Below are positions 16,588 through 25,681 of a DNA stretch of 64,000 nt, piece by piece. The stretch lies in contig CAYRKH010000002.1 of NCBI GenBank assembly GCA_964424805.1, forward strand, positions 1-64,000. The letters run 5' to 3'. Both the position numbers and the translations under genes were made by a program. Each line of letters begins with the position of its first letter. Position 1 is the first letter of the stretch. The notes beneath the pieces were generated by a model that ran no database searches, was not told where the DNA came from, and saw nothing but the letters and a program-made list of their open reading frames with translations. The stretch comes from IDS-8 sp964424805 (GTDB taxonomy: Bacteria > Pseudomonadota > Gammaproteobacteria > Steroidobacterales > Woeseiaceae).

Positions 16588-19023
16588 ATGGCGCATGTAA
16601 CACGGAACTCCCCGGGGGCCGAGGCCTGGCAGGCGCCTCCTGCAGTGAAGCGGAGAATCGCAGTTGCCGGCCTGCCCCTGGCCGTAGCGGCCGTTTTCAC
16701 GTTTCTTTGGGCGCCCAGGGCGGCGGAAGCCAAGGAGCCCAACGAGCTGGTGCAAACGGTGTGCATCGCCTGCCACAACCAGTACGCCATGACGGCTGGC
16801 CTGAACCTGCAGGACTTCGATGCCCAAAAGCCCTACCTGCATCCGGAAATTGCGGAGAAGATGATTCGCAAGCTCCGGGCAGGGCAAATGCCGCCCAAGG
16901 AGCTTGCGCAGCCCGAAGAAGACATCATGAAGCTGGTGTACGCGCTCGAAAACGGCATCGCGGATGCCGTAGCGAGCCAGAAGATGATTGGCGCAAGACC
17001 TTACCAGCGACTCAATCGTGCTGAATATGCGCGCCTGGTGTACGACGTCCTCGGCTTGACGGTAGAACCGGCCGAATGGCTCCCCGAAGACCAGATCAGC
17101 GCAAGCTTCGACAATATCGCGGACGTGCAGGGCATGTCGGCTACCGTGCTCACTGCGTATATGAACGCGGCTAGCGACATCGCGCGGCGCGCCGTCGGCC
17201 ATTCCAATGCGCCGCTCCTGGAAAAAACCTATACCAACTCACCGCTGGTATCGCAGCATGAATGGGAGCACATCGAAGGCGCGCCATACGGCACGAGAGG
17301 CGGTATCAGCGTATTGCACACGTTTCCGGCGGACGGCTACTACTCGTTTTCGATGCGGTTCCGGCTGGGCTGGGGCCAGCGATTCCATGACATTGACCTC
17401 TCGGTCGATGGCGAGCGTGTAGCCCTGGTTCCCTACGGCGGTGATATCGATTACCAGGGCCGGATGGAGTTCCCGATCGCATCCGAACCGGTTTTCATTC
17501 GCGCGGGTGAAAGGCAGCTGAGTGCTGCATTCATACGCCAGATGGACGGCCCGTACGAGGACCTGATCCAACCCCACGAAAGATCGCTTGCGGGCATAGC
17601 CATCGACTACGGTACAACCGCACCTCCGCACCTGATGCAGCTTACCGTGGCAGGCCCAGCGAATCCGGTAGGTGTGTCGGAATCGGCGTCCCGCAAACGG
17701 ATATTCTCCTGCCGGCCAACCTCGGAGAAGGAGGAGATCCCCTGCGCTGAAGAGATCGTGTCCCGGCTTGCAGCCAAAGCATACGGACAGGATCTCAGCA
17801 AACGGCAGCTTGCCGACCTGATGGGATTCTACTCGATGGGAGCTGCCGACGGCGGCTTCGAGCTGGGCATTCGTACGGCACTCGAGGCCGTTCTCTCCAG
17901 CCCGGATTTCCTTTTCCGGATGGAGAGCGAACCGCGGGGCGTACGCCCGGGCGATATTTACCGGCTGTCCGACTTCGATCTCGCCTCGCGCCTGTCGTTC
18001 TTTCTCTGGGGCACCAACCCCGACAGTGAACTGATGGCTCTCGCGAGAGCCGGGAAGTTGTCAAACACCAGGACGCTCACGAAGCAAGCGGAACGATTGC
18101 TCGAGGATCCTCGTTCGATCGCGCTGGCAACCCGCTTCGCGTCGCTGTGGCTGCGCCTGCAGGATCTCGAGAACGTTTACCCCGACGAGGCACTCTATCC
18201 CGACTACAACACCCAGCTGATGAAAGCGATGCGTCGCGAGACCATCCTGTTCTTCGATCACCTGGTGCGAGCCGACAAGAGCCTCCTCGAGCTGTACCGC
18301 GCTGACTACAGCTTCATGAACGAACGCCTGGCATCTCACTACGGAATTCCCGGCGTCATCGGCGACGAATTCCGCCTGGTGAAGTATCCGGATGACCGGC
18401 GCAAAGGGATTTTTGGCCATGGCAGCATCCTGACGCAGACGTCATTGGCCAACCGGACGTCGCCCGTTCTCCGCGGCATCTGGGCCATCGATGTCCTCCT
18501 CGGGACGCCGCCTCCGCCGCCCCCTCCCGGAATACCCGACCTCGAAGAAACCGATGGCGTCCAGAACGGCGAGGTTTTGACGACCCGTCGGCGAATGGAG
18601 ATGCACCGCAGCAACGCCATTTGTGCTGCGTGCCATACAGTGATCGACCCTGTGGGCCTGTCTCTCGACAATTTCGATGTCGTCGGTCAATGGCGCATCC
18701 GGGAGAACGGTGCCCCGCTCGATACCCGCAGCACGTTCTGGGACGGAACGGAAATCGAGACCTTAACGGACCTGTCGGATGCGCTGTTGAAGCGGCCCCT
18801 CCCACTCGTGCGCGAGTTCACCGCCAGGCTGATGTCATTTGCCATTGGCCGGCGAATCGAGTGGTTCGACCAGCCGACGGTTCGCAGGATCGTCGACGAA
18901 GCGGAAAAGGGCGATTACCGGATGTCTTCGCTGATCATGGGTGTCATTTTGAGTGATCAGTTTCGCATGAAGCAGGCTGCGGAACCGGATGACGTCATCA
19001 CCGCCGATACGGCAGCCCGTTGA
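16588..19023 (+). CDS. Cytochrome-like DUF1592/DUF1588/DUF1587 protein
   Basis: An 811-residue exported protein with a hydrophobic N-terminal segment (residues 20-46). A cytochrome c-like domain follows, with the heme motif CIACH at 59-63 and MPPKE as a possible axial Met. Next come the DUF1587 block (RLNRAEYARLVYDVLGL), a carbohydrate-binding-like beta domain, and the DUF1595/DUF1592 region ending in SPDFLFRMESEP. The DUF1588/DUF1585 region includes HGSILTQTSLANRTSPVLRG and a second CxxCH (CAACH, 679-683). Proteins of this architecture are widespread next to DUF1552 proteins and are suspected of periplasmic redox or polymer catabolism, but no activity is established. It heads the cassette with the DUF1552 and ankyrin genes. 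Confidence 0.93.
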   Translation: MAHVTRNSPGAEAWQAPPAVKRRIAVAGLPLAVAAVFTFLWAPRAAEAKEPNELVQTVCIACHNQYAMTAGLNLQDFDAQKPYLHPEIAEKMIRKLRAGQMPPKELAQPEEDIMKLVYALENGIADAVASQKMIGARPYQRLNRAEYARLVYDVLGLTVEPAEWLPEDQISASFDNIADVQGMSATVLTAYMNAASDIARRAVGHSNAPLLEKTYTNSPLVSQHEWEHIEGAPYGTRGGISVLHTFPADGYYSFSMRFRLGWGQRFHDIDLSVDGERVALVPYGGDIDYQGRMEFPIASEPVFIRAGERQLSAAFIRQMDGPYEDLIQPHERSLAGIAIDYGTTAPPHLMQLTVAGPANPVGVSESASRKRIFSCRPTSEKEEIPCAEEIVSRLAAKAYGQDLSKRQLADLMGFYSMGAADGGFELGIRTALEAVLSSPDFLFRMESEPRGVRPGDIYRLSDFDLASRLSFFLWGTNPDSELMALARAGKLSNTRTLTKQAERLLEDPRSIALATRFASLWLRLQDLENVYPDEALYPDYNTQLMKAMRRETILFFDHLVRADKSLLELYRADYSFMNERLASHYGIPGVIGDEFRLVKYPDDRRKGIFGHGSILTQTSLANRTSPVLRGIWAIDVLLGTPPPPPPPGIPDLEETDGVQNGEVLTTRRRMEMHRSNAICAACHTVIDPVGLSLDNFDVVGQWRIRENGAPLDTRSTFWDGTEIETLTDLSDALLKRPLPLVREFTARLMSFAIGRRIEWFDQPTVRRIVDEAEKGDYRMSSLIMGVILSDQFRMKQAAEPDDVITADTAAR

Positions 19024-19066
19024 GAGTCGATTAAGTCAAGAGCAGAGTCAGGAGCAGGAGGTAGCA

Positions 19067-20437
19067 GTGGATTTCATCAGCAAGAAGAAGATTGCGCGCC
19101 GGACCTTTCTTCGCGGTGCAGGTGCCAGCGTTGCATTGCCGATGCTGGATGCCATGGTGCCGGCATTTGCGATGCAGTCGGACCGCCCAACACGGCTTGT
19201 CTGCATAGAAGAAGTCCACGGCCTTGCCGGTTGCAACGAATGGGCTGCAACGAAATTCCTGTACGCCCCCGAAACAACCGGACGGGACTACGAGCTGGTG
19301 GCCGACAATCCCCTGAAGGCACTCGAACGCTGGCGTAATCACTTCACGATTATCAGCAACACGGACGTGAGGATGGCGGAGCCCCTGGCGCCGAGTGAAG
19401 CCGGCGGTGATCACTTCCGCTCGTCGGCGGTGTTCCTGACCCAGGCTCACCCGAAGCAGACCCAGGGCTCCGATCTCTACTGCGGCGTCTCGATGGATCA
19501 GCTGCATGCGCAGAAAGTTGGCCACGACAGCGTGTTGCCATCGCTGCAGCTCGGCATAGAGCCGACTGACCGGGGCGGCGGCTGCGGCTATGGCTATTCC
19601 TGTTCCTATACGGACTCGATCAGCTGGGCCACGCCTTCACAGCCGCTGCCGATGATCCGCAACCCGCGGACGGCGTTCGACCTGCTGTTCGGCGCCGGTG
19701 GAACCCCGGAAGAGCGGGCCATCAGGCGCAAGACTCACGGGAGCATCCTGGACTGGGTACTTTCCAGCGCCTCGGATTTGAAGGCCCAGCTCGGTGCCCT
19801 GGATCGGACGCGCCTGGATCGGTATCTCGACAGTGTTCGGGAGGTGGAGCGCCGTATCCAACTGGTTGAGGCCACTAACAGCAGCGGCCGTCCGAGGGAG
19901 TTGCCGGGAGCGCCTCCCGGCGTGCCGGACTCCTTCGCCGAGCACATGCAGATTATGTTCGACCTGCAGGTCCTTGCCCTGGAAACGGATATCACCCGGG
20001 TGATTTCGTTCAAGACAGGCCGGGATGCTTCCACCCGGGTGATGTCGGCAAGCGGGTCGGACAAGGCGTTCCATCCCGCGTCACACCACGGCGGGAAGGA
20101 GGAAGGCATCATGGAGTTCAACAAGATTTGCCAGCATCGGCTCGGCCAGATGGCGCACTTCCTGGACAGGCTCGAGAATACGATCGTCGAGGATTCCAGC
20201 CTGCTCGACCAGACGCTTGTTGTCTGGGGTTCTCCCATGGGCGATGCGAACCTACATAACCATCGCCGCTGCCCGTTGGTCGTTTTCGGAGGTGGAGACG
20301 GCCGGCACCGTGGTGGCGCGCATGTCAAGGCGCCCGACGGCACTCCTATGGCAAACGCCATGCTCACGATCCTCAATCGCTTGGGTCACGACCTCGCGAG
20401 CTTCGGTGACAGCAACGGCGAGCTTTCGTTCGGTTGA
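19067..20437 (+). CDS. Tat-exported DUF1552 protein
   Basis: The GTG at 19067 is chosen because AGGAGGT lies 5 bases upstream and the product then begins with a Tat signal: RRTFLRGAG at residues 11-19, then a hydrophobic stretch ending near AFA. The 456-residue protein matches DUF1552, which structurally resembles the alkaline-phosphatase/sulfatase-like DUF1501 group. Recognisable blocks are GSILDWVLSS, SVREVERRI, FDLQVLALETDITRVISF and the His pair in PASHHGGKEE. Folding before export suggests a bound cofactor or metal. It follows the DUF1592 gene by 43 bases; the two are almost always paired in bacteria, so a joint function is likely. Confidence 0.93.
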   Translation: MDFISKKKIARRTFLRGAGASVALPMLDAMVPAFAMQSDRPTRLVCIEEVHGLAGCNEWAATKFLYAPETTGRDYELVADNPLKALERWRNHFTIISNTDVRMAEPLAPSEAGGDHFRSSAVFLTQAHPKQTQGSDLYCGVSMDQLHAQKVGHDSVLPSLQLGIEPTDRGGGCGYGYSCSYTDSISWATPSQPLPMIRNPRTAFDLLFGAGGTPEERAIRRKTHGSILDWVLSSASDLKAQLGALDRTRLDRYLDSVREVERRIQLVEATNSSGRPRELPGAPPGVPDSFAEHMQIMFDLQVLALETDITRVISFKTGRDASTRVMSASGSDKAFHPASHHGGKEEGIMEFNKICQHRLGQMAHFLDRLENTIVEDSSLLDQTLVVWGSPMGDANLHNHRRCPLVVFGGGDGRHRGGAHVKAPDGTPMANAMLTILNRLGHDLASFGDSNGELSFG

Positions 20438-20459
20438 ACAGGCCGATGCGGGGAAGGTA

Positions 20460-22298
20460 ATGAGCATACGAAGCCTTGTGCGTACTGCCGGCGCTATCAT
20501 CGCGCTGTTCACGTTCCAGACCTGTCTTGCGGCAGTGGGCGTTCACCCCGTCCCGGATGCGGCGAGGAACGGTGACATCGAGCTGGTGCGCCAGTTGCTG
20601 CAGCAGGGAGCCGACGTCAACGACGCACACGGCGACGGAATGACTGCGCTGCACTGGGCCGCTGAAGCCAACGACCGGACCCTCGCCGAGACTCTCCTGT
20701 ACGCGGGCGCAAACCTGGAGGCCGGGACGCGCATCGGAGATTACCGGCCGCTGCACATCGCCAGCCGCAAGGGCCATGCCGACGTCGTGCGGGTGCTGCT
20801 TGACGCGGGAGCCGACCACGGTGCCGCGAGTAGGAATTCAGGAGTCCTGGCGCTGCACCTGGCGGCAGCTTCCGGCAGTGTACCGACCGTGCAGGCACTG
20901 CTCGACGCCGGTGCGGATCCGAACGCCCGGGAAGGCTCCTGGGACCAGACGCCCCTCGTCTTTGCTGCCGCAGAGAACCGCGTAGCCGTCATCCAGGCCC
21001 TGCTCTCGGCAGGGGCGGACCCGTCACTGACGTCCCGGGTAATCGACGTGGCGGCGCGTGAGGAGGCCGATCAGGCAGCGCAGAAGCGACTCGAAGAAGC
21101 GCTGGCGGACTTCAAGCGCCAGGAAGGGGGCGGGCCGGAGTGGTCGCCCAAGCCAAGCCAGGTACGAGCAGCCATTCATCTCGCCAGGGAAGTGCAGAGG
21201 AAGTGGCCTTTGCCGGAGGCGGAATGTAGCGGTGCCGAGGACGATGCCGCGTGCCTTCAGCAAGACAAGGCGGATGAGCCCGGCGAACGTCGAATGTCAT
21301 ATGGCGAAAGAGTAGGGCATTGGGGCGGACTTTCACCGCTGCTACACGCCGTGCGGCAGGGACATACCGAGGCAGCACTGGCCCTCCTCGAGGGCGGAGC
21401 CGACATCAACCAGGTCTCCGCAGGCGATAAGACCTCGCCGCTGCTGATGGCGGCCATCAATGGACATTTCGATCTCGTCTTGAACCTGCTCGAGCGGGGA
21501 GCTGACCCGAACCTGACCAGTGAAGCGAATACAGGCCCGCTGTTCGCCGTGCTCGAAAGGCAGTGGGCTCCCTGGGCAAACTGGGCGCACCCCACCTCGC
21601 ACCGGAAGCAGCAGGCCACCCACATCGACGTATTGCAGGCGCTGCTGGAAGCCGGGGCCGACCCGAACGTCCGCGTGAGCAAGCATCTCTGGTACTCGGA
21701 GTTTGCGATTGCGGTGCTCGTGGGAGGTGGCCTCCATTACAATGGCGCTACTCCGTTTTGGCGCGCCGCCCACGCCCTGGATGTCGACGCGATGCGCCTT
21801 TTGAAGGAACATGGCGCGGACCCGGGGATACCGACCGTGAAAGTCCCGGGACGTGCCAGGCGCTCTGCCAGCACCAACGAGGGGGAGGAAGATCCGTCCG
21901 GCCTTCCGCCGGTCCCGGTTGGAGGACCGTTCGTCTATCCGATCCACGTCGCTGCAGGCGCAGGCTACGGCCAGAGCTTTGCCGCCAACGCCCATCGTCA
22001 CGCACCGGGCGGCTGGCTACCGGCTCTGCGCTACCTGGTCGAGGAGTGCGGTGCCGATGTCAACCTTCGCGATGCGAACGGGTACTCGGCCGTACATCAT
22101 GCCGCGGCGCGGGGTGATAACGAGATGATCCGTTACCTGGTGGAACAGGGAGCCGACGTGACCTTTGTAAGTCGCCGGGGGCAGACGACAGCGGATATGG
22201 CCAACGGGCCGATCCAGCGCGTGCCGCCGTTTCCCGAGACGATCGAACTCCTGGTCACCTTGGGAGCCGTCAACAACCATCGGTGCGTCTCCTGCTGA
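20460..22298 (+). CDS. Secreted ankyrin-repeat protein
   Basis: The ATG at 20460 is used because GGGAAGG lies upstream and a signal peptide follows (MSIRSLVRTAGAIIALFTF, cleavage near CLA); an in-frame extension into the DUF1552 gene is spurious. The 612-residue product has ankyrin repeats from about residue 30 to the end. Typical units are DIELVRQLLQQGADVNDAHG, TALHWAAEANDRTLAETLL and GVLALHLAAASGSVPTVQALL. A charged insert lies near residues 200-280. Ankyrin proteins bind other proteins; the position behind DUF1592 and DUF1552 suggests it organises that complex in the periplasm. Confidence 0.9.
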   Translation: MSIRSLVRTAGAIIALFTFQTCLAAVGVHPVPDAARNGDIELVRQLLQQGADVNDAHGDGMTALHWAAEANDRTLAETLLYAGANLEAGTRIGDYRPLHIASRKGHADVVRVLLDAGADHGAASRNSGVLALHLAAASGSVPTVQALLDAGADPNAREGSWDQTPLVFAAAENRVAVIQALLSAGADPSLTSRVIDVAAREEADQAAQKRLEEALADFKRQEGGGPEWSPKPSQVRAAIHLAREVQRKWPLPEAECSGAEDDAACLQQDKADEPGERRMSYGERVGHWGGLSPLLHAVRQGHTEAALALLEGGADINQVSAGDKTSPLLMAAINGHFDLVLNLLERGADPNLTSEANTGPLFAVLERQWAPWANWAHPTSHRKQQATHIDVLQALLEAGADPNVRVSKHLWYSEFAIAVLVGGGLHYNGATPFWRAAHALDVDAMRLLKEHGADPGIPTVKVPGRARRSASTNEGEEDPSGLPPVPVGGPFVYPIHVAAGAGYGQSFAANAHRHAPGGWLPALRYLVEECGADVNLRDANGYSAVHHAAARGDNEMIRYLVEQGADVTFVSRRGQTTADMANGPIQRVPPFPETIELLVTLGAVNNHRCVSC

Positions 22299-22387
22299 AG
22301 TCCGGGTGCCATTAGCGGCAAGTCCGGCTTTGCAGGCCAAGACGCTCCTGCGCCGGAACCCTGCGGACGCGGTAGGCAAGTCCCGCG

Positions 22388-22423
22388 TTACACTCTATTA
22401 TTGATGAAGGTTCAATATTAGAG
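22388..22423. promoter_or_regulatory. Inverted repeat over the regulator's own promoter
   Basis: CTCTATTATTG (22393-22403) and CAATATTAGAG (22413-22423) form an 11-bp inverted repeat with one mismatch and a 9-base centre. It overlaps a plausible promoter (TTACAC 22388-22393, 17 bases, TTCAAT 22411-22416). The outer CTCTA/TAGAG arms resemble those of the 16-bp palindromes, but the centre is different. This is a candidate for autoregulation. Confidence 0.5.
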
Positions 22424-22432
22424 CGTCGTGCA

Positions 22433-23716
22433 TTGTCTTTTCTCGAACGGGAAATAGAGCGCATCGAGCAAAGCGGCGTCCTCGGCCGATCGCCCGTGTA
22501 CGCGAGGCTCCTGGCTTACCTGAGGGAGACCACCGAGCAGGGAAAATCACCGAAGGAAGCGGATATCGCGGTCGAGGTGTTCAAGCGGCTCGATTTCGAC
22601 CCTGCCGCCGATTCGTCGGTGCGCGTGTATCTTCACAATCTTCGGCAAAAGCTGGAAAGCTATTACAAGAGCGTTGATGGCGGCGAGGGGCCCTCACGCT
22701 TCATCTATATTCCCAAAGGGGAGTACAAGCTCCAAATCGGCGAACGTGCCGGCAGGTCCGTCGCCGATCCAGTGCCCACGCCGAGCCGGGCGAGTCGGGT
22801 CCGCGCGGCGGCAGCGCTGGTTGCCGTGCTCGCCATCGCGCTCTCCGTATCGGCATGGCTCGGCAGCCGGGAAGAACCGGGCGGACCCGGGGCGACCGCC
22901 GTCTGGGAGCCGATCCTCACCAGCGACAGGACGCTGGTGCTGGTAATCGGCGATTACTACATGTTTGCGGAAATTGGCGAGGATGGTGCAACCCGGCGGC
23001 TGATCCGGGATTTTCGCATCAACGGCCGGGAGGATCTCGAAACGGGTTACAGGGACCCGGCGGTACCCGAAAGGCGGTTCGCGGATATCCGTCTTCACTA
23101 TCTTCCGCTGGGTATCGCGCCGGCGTTGGCGGAAATCCTGGAGGTCATCCATGCGGCAGGCAAATCGCCGGTCGTTATTCCGGAGTCACAGCTCGACATC
23201 CAGACGCTCCGTTCCAGCGATATCCTGTACCTGGGTTACGTGAGCGGCCTCGGGGTGCTGTCGGAGTTCGTGTTCGCCTCCTCCAACCTTGCGCCCGGGT
23301 CCACCTACGACGAGCTGATCGACAAGAGAAATGGTGAAATCTACGTCAGCGAAGCGGGCTTTCTCGACGGTCCGGCGACCGATTACGTCGATTTCGGATT
23401 GCTGTCGACGTTTGCCGGACCGACCGGCAACCAGCTGTTGGTACTGGCGGGAATGAGGGACGAAGGGCTCATGCAGATGGCCTCGATTCTCTCCTCGGAA
23501 GACGCTATCCGTGAGCTCATGGCCGATACGCCGGGAATCCGCGACGCTGACCCGCTGTCGATGGAAGCACTGTACCGGGTGCGCGGCATGCATCGGCTGA
23601 ATATTGCCTCCAATCTCGTGTTTGCGGCGCCGCTCGAAGCAGAGCGGATCTGGCTGGGCAACCCGGGGCCACGGCTTTCCAGCTCCCCCGCGGCCGTTCC
23701 GACGACCAGGCAGTGA
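22433..23716 (+). CDS. Membrane-anchored winged-helix (ToxR/CadC-like) regulator
   Basis: A 427-residue protein that starts at TTG 22433; an upstream in-frame start is not available close by. Residues 20-101 form a winged-helix DNA-binding domain of the type found at the N-terminus of many ToxR-like proteins. Its landmarks are DIAVEVFKRLDFDPAADSS, VRVYLHNLRQKLESYY and the wing IYIPKGEYKL. One transmembrane helix lies at about 124-143. The C-terminal 280 residues are predicted to be periplasmic, with no family I can name; they may sense a ligand. It sits right behind the DUF1592/DUF1552/ankyrin cassette and before the serine hydrolase gene. It is the best local candidate for binding the palindromes at 208, 4819 and 16481; this is inference. 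Confidence 0.85.
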   Translation: MSFLEREIERIEQSGVLGRSPVYARLLAYLRETTEQGKSPKEADIAVEVFKRLDFDPAADSSVRVYLHNLRQKLESYYKSVDGGEGPSRFIYIPKGEYKLQIGERAGRSVADPVPTPSRASRVRAAAALVAVLAIALSVSAWLGSREEPGGPGATAVWEPILTSDRTLVLVIGDYYMFAEIGEDGATRRLIRDFRINGREDLETGYRDPAVPERRFADIRLHYLPLGIAPALAEILEVIHAAGKSPVVIPESQLDIQTLRSSDILYLGYVSGLGVLSEFVFASSNLAPGSTYDELIDKRNGEIYVSEAGFLDGPATDYVDFGLLSTFAGPTGNQLLVLAGMRDEGLMQMASILSSEDAIRELMADTPGIRDADPLSMEALYRVRGMHRLNIASNLVFAAPLEAERIWLGNPGPRLSSSPAAVPTTRQ

Positions 23717-23834
23717 GCAGCGCGCAACGGGACGGCTGAGCCAGGATTACGCACAATCGCTTATCGTGCGCCCGGGGGATAGTCACTGCGATTTCAGGAT
23801 AGCAGTCGAACCCGGGTTAGCCTTTAATTCCCGC

Positions 23835-25184
23835 GTGCGCTTGCTGAATTTCAGAAGAAGACGTGATATTGCCCCGGCATCTGCCAGTTGGCTGCTGACG
23901 GCAATCGCGGCCGCGTCGGTGATGATGGCCCCCCACGCCAGCGATGCGCAGCCGGCGCCGACGAAGTCCCCCGAATACTCGATGAACGTGGCCGCCGCGG
24001 CCGAAGGCCTGCCGGCGGCATTGAGTTACCTCATGCGGGACGGCTTCACCGCGACGAACGCCTATTACACCGGCGACCGCAACCTGTACTACTTCCTGCA
24101 TTGGGAAGAGTTCCTGCCGCACAACACGGTGCGGCGCGCCGGCCCTGTCAGTGAGCTGTCCCGGGCACCCGACCGCCGCATCGGGAGGGTGTCGGCAGAA
24201 TCTTCATTAGGTGAAATGACGCTGGACGAGCTGCTGGCGGATCCGCGCTCCCGCGTGCAGGGCTTCCTCGTCGTGCGGTCCGGCAAGATCCTGTACGAGA
24301 AGTATCCCGGGATGCGCGAGGACGATCACCACCTCTGGTTCTCGACGTCCAAGACCTTGGCCGGGCTGCTGATCGGCCTCCTGGAGGAGGAGGGGCGGCT
24401 GGACGTGCAGCACCCGGTCGAATACTACCTGCCTGAACTCGCGTCGACTTACTGGAGCGGCATCCGGGTCATCGACGTGCTCGACATGGCAAGCGGGCTG
24501 GACCTGCAGGAGAACGAGGAGTCGCGAACGAACCGGGCATCGACCGTGGGCAGCTTCTTCCGTATCGAGCTCGGCGATACCAGCGATCTCGGCCAGCTCA
24601 CGTCGGACCAGATCCTCTTCTCGGCCGGCCCGAAAAGAGCCGCCGGCGAGGTCTTCGAGTACTCCTCGCTCAATACGAAAATGCTGGGCTTGCTGGCGGA
24701 GCGGGTGAGCGGAAAGCGCGTTGCCGACCTGCTTTCCGATCGGGTGTGGTCGAAGATCGGTGCGGAAGGCGATGCCCTGATAGGGATCAACCTCGAGGGA
24801 GGCGCCGCAATCTACGGCATGATGTCCAGCCGCCTTCGAGACAAGGCCCGTTACGGGATGCTGTACACGCCGAGCTGGAACGTCGTTGCGAAGGAACGCG
24901 TGATCCCGGAGGCACTCGTTCGGCGCATTCAGGACGACTGCCGGCCGGAGTTGTATCGGCAGGCCTTCTCTGCCGCGGAAGACGTCGATCCGGAACGCCG
25001 CTGCAATTCGCGCCAGTGGGACGTGGTTTACACGGACGGGGACATGTACAAGGGCGGCGCTCGCGGGCAGGGACTCTATGTGTCACCGGCAAAGGACCTG
25101 GTCGTCGCGTGGTTCTCGACGACGTCGGAGTCAGGCTGGCTCAACTATGCGCGAGCGGTTGCGAAGGCCGTGGCGGATGATTAG
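23835..25184 (+). CDS. Exported serine hydrolase (beta-lactamase/class C-like)
   Basis: The GTG at 23835 is the most likely start. It gives an n-region with four consecutive Arg, a hydrophobic core and a cleavage site near SDA. The ribosome site is weak, so the start is uncertain. The 449-residue protein has the serine beta-lactamase/esterase fold: nucleophile SxxK as STSK at 170-173, a Tyr motif YSSLN in place of YxN, and a third motif region around KGGARGQG. Enzymes of this group are D-Ala peptidases, esterases or beta-lactamases; none can be chosen here. The downstream gene overlaps the stop by 8 bases. Confidence 0.88.
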   Translation: MRLLNFRRRRDIAPASASWLLTAIAAASVMMAPHASDAQPAPTKSPEYSMNVAAAAEGLPAALSYLMRDGFTATNAYYTGDRNLYYFLHWEEFLPHNTVRRAGPVSELSRAPDRRIGRVSAESSLGEMTLDELLADPRSRVQGFLVVRSGKILYEKYPGMREDDHHLWFSTSKTLAGLLIGLLEEEGRLDVQHPVEYYLPELASTYWSGIRVIDVLDMASGLDLQENEESRTNRASTVGSFFRIELGDTSDLGQLTSDQILFSAGPKRAAGEVFEYSSLNTKMLGLLAERVSGKRVADLLSDRVWSKIGAEGDALIGINLEGGAAIYGMMSSRLRDKARYGMLYTPSWNVVAKERVIPEALVRRIQDDCRPELYRQAFSAAEDVDPERRCNSRQWDVVYTDGDMYKGGARGQGLYVSPAKDLVVAWFSTTSESGWLNYARAVAKAVADD

Positions 25185-25650
25185 GGTTCTCGTCGGCGCA
25201 ATGCTGGTAGTGTGCGCGTCGCCGGGGTTCGCCGGAGCGACGCAAGCGCCAGGCCCGGAAGAGCAGGAGAGGCAGGCGGTGATCGCGGCGATGCAGTCCT
25301 GGGAGGCGGCGGTCGAAGCCGGCGACTACGATCGCCTCGCGGCGCACTACATGGAAGACGCCATCTACTATCCGCACGAAAGTCAGCCCATCGTCGGCAG
25401 GGACGCGATCATTCGGCAAAACCGCGCCAGGGGGAATGCGGCCCGGGTGGATATCACGCAGAAAGTCGACGACGTCCAGGTGCATCACGACTGGGCGGTC
25501 TACTCCTGCCTTGCCCGTGTTGCGGTCACGGCGGAAGGCGCCGATCCGTCCGTTCGCCACGTTCGCGTCCTGCTGGTGATGCAGAAGGATACGGACGGGA
25601 GATGGAAGATCTTGCGGGACATCGACAACGGCACGCCGGAGACGTTCTAG
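25177..25650 (+). CDS. Exported SnoaL/DUF4440-like (NTF2-fold) protein
   Basis: The ATG at 25177 lies in the last codons of the serine hydrolase gene, giving an 8-base overlap and translational coupling. The 157-residue protein has a signal peptide (cleavage near GFAGA). An NTF2-like domain follows, with the pattern AVIAAMQSWEAAVEAGDYDRLAAHYMEDAIYYPHES and a C-terminal strand DGRWKILRDIDNG. Such domains are small cone-shaped pockets used as isomerases, hydrolases or binding proteins. The substrate is unknown. It converges on the DsbA-like gene with a 31-base gap and no T-rich terminator. Confidence 0.85.
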   Translation: MIRVLVGAMLVVCASPGFAGATQAPGPEEQERQAVIAAMQSWEAAVEAGDYDRLAAHYMEDAIYYPHESQPIVGRDAIIRQNRARGNAARVDITQKVDDVQVHHDWAVYSCLARVAVTAEGADPSVRHVRVLLVMQKDTDGRWKILRDIDNGTPETF

Positions 25651-25681
25651 CGACGAAGCCGGCTCACGAAGCTGCCGGCCG

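Noticed and set aside
20217..20459. Upstream extension of the ankyrin frame into the DUF1552 gene
   Set aside because: The start at 20460 has a ribosome site and is followed directly by a signal peptide; the extension overlaps a well-supported gene.
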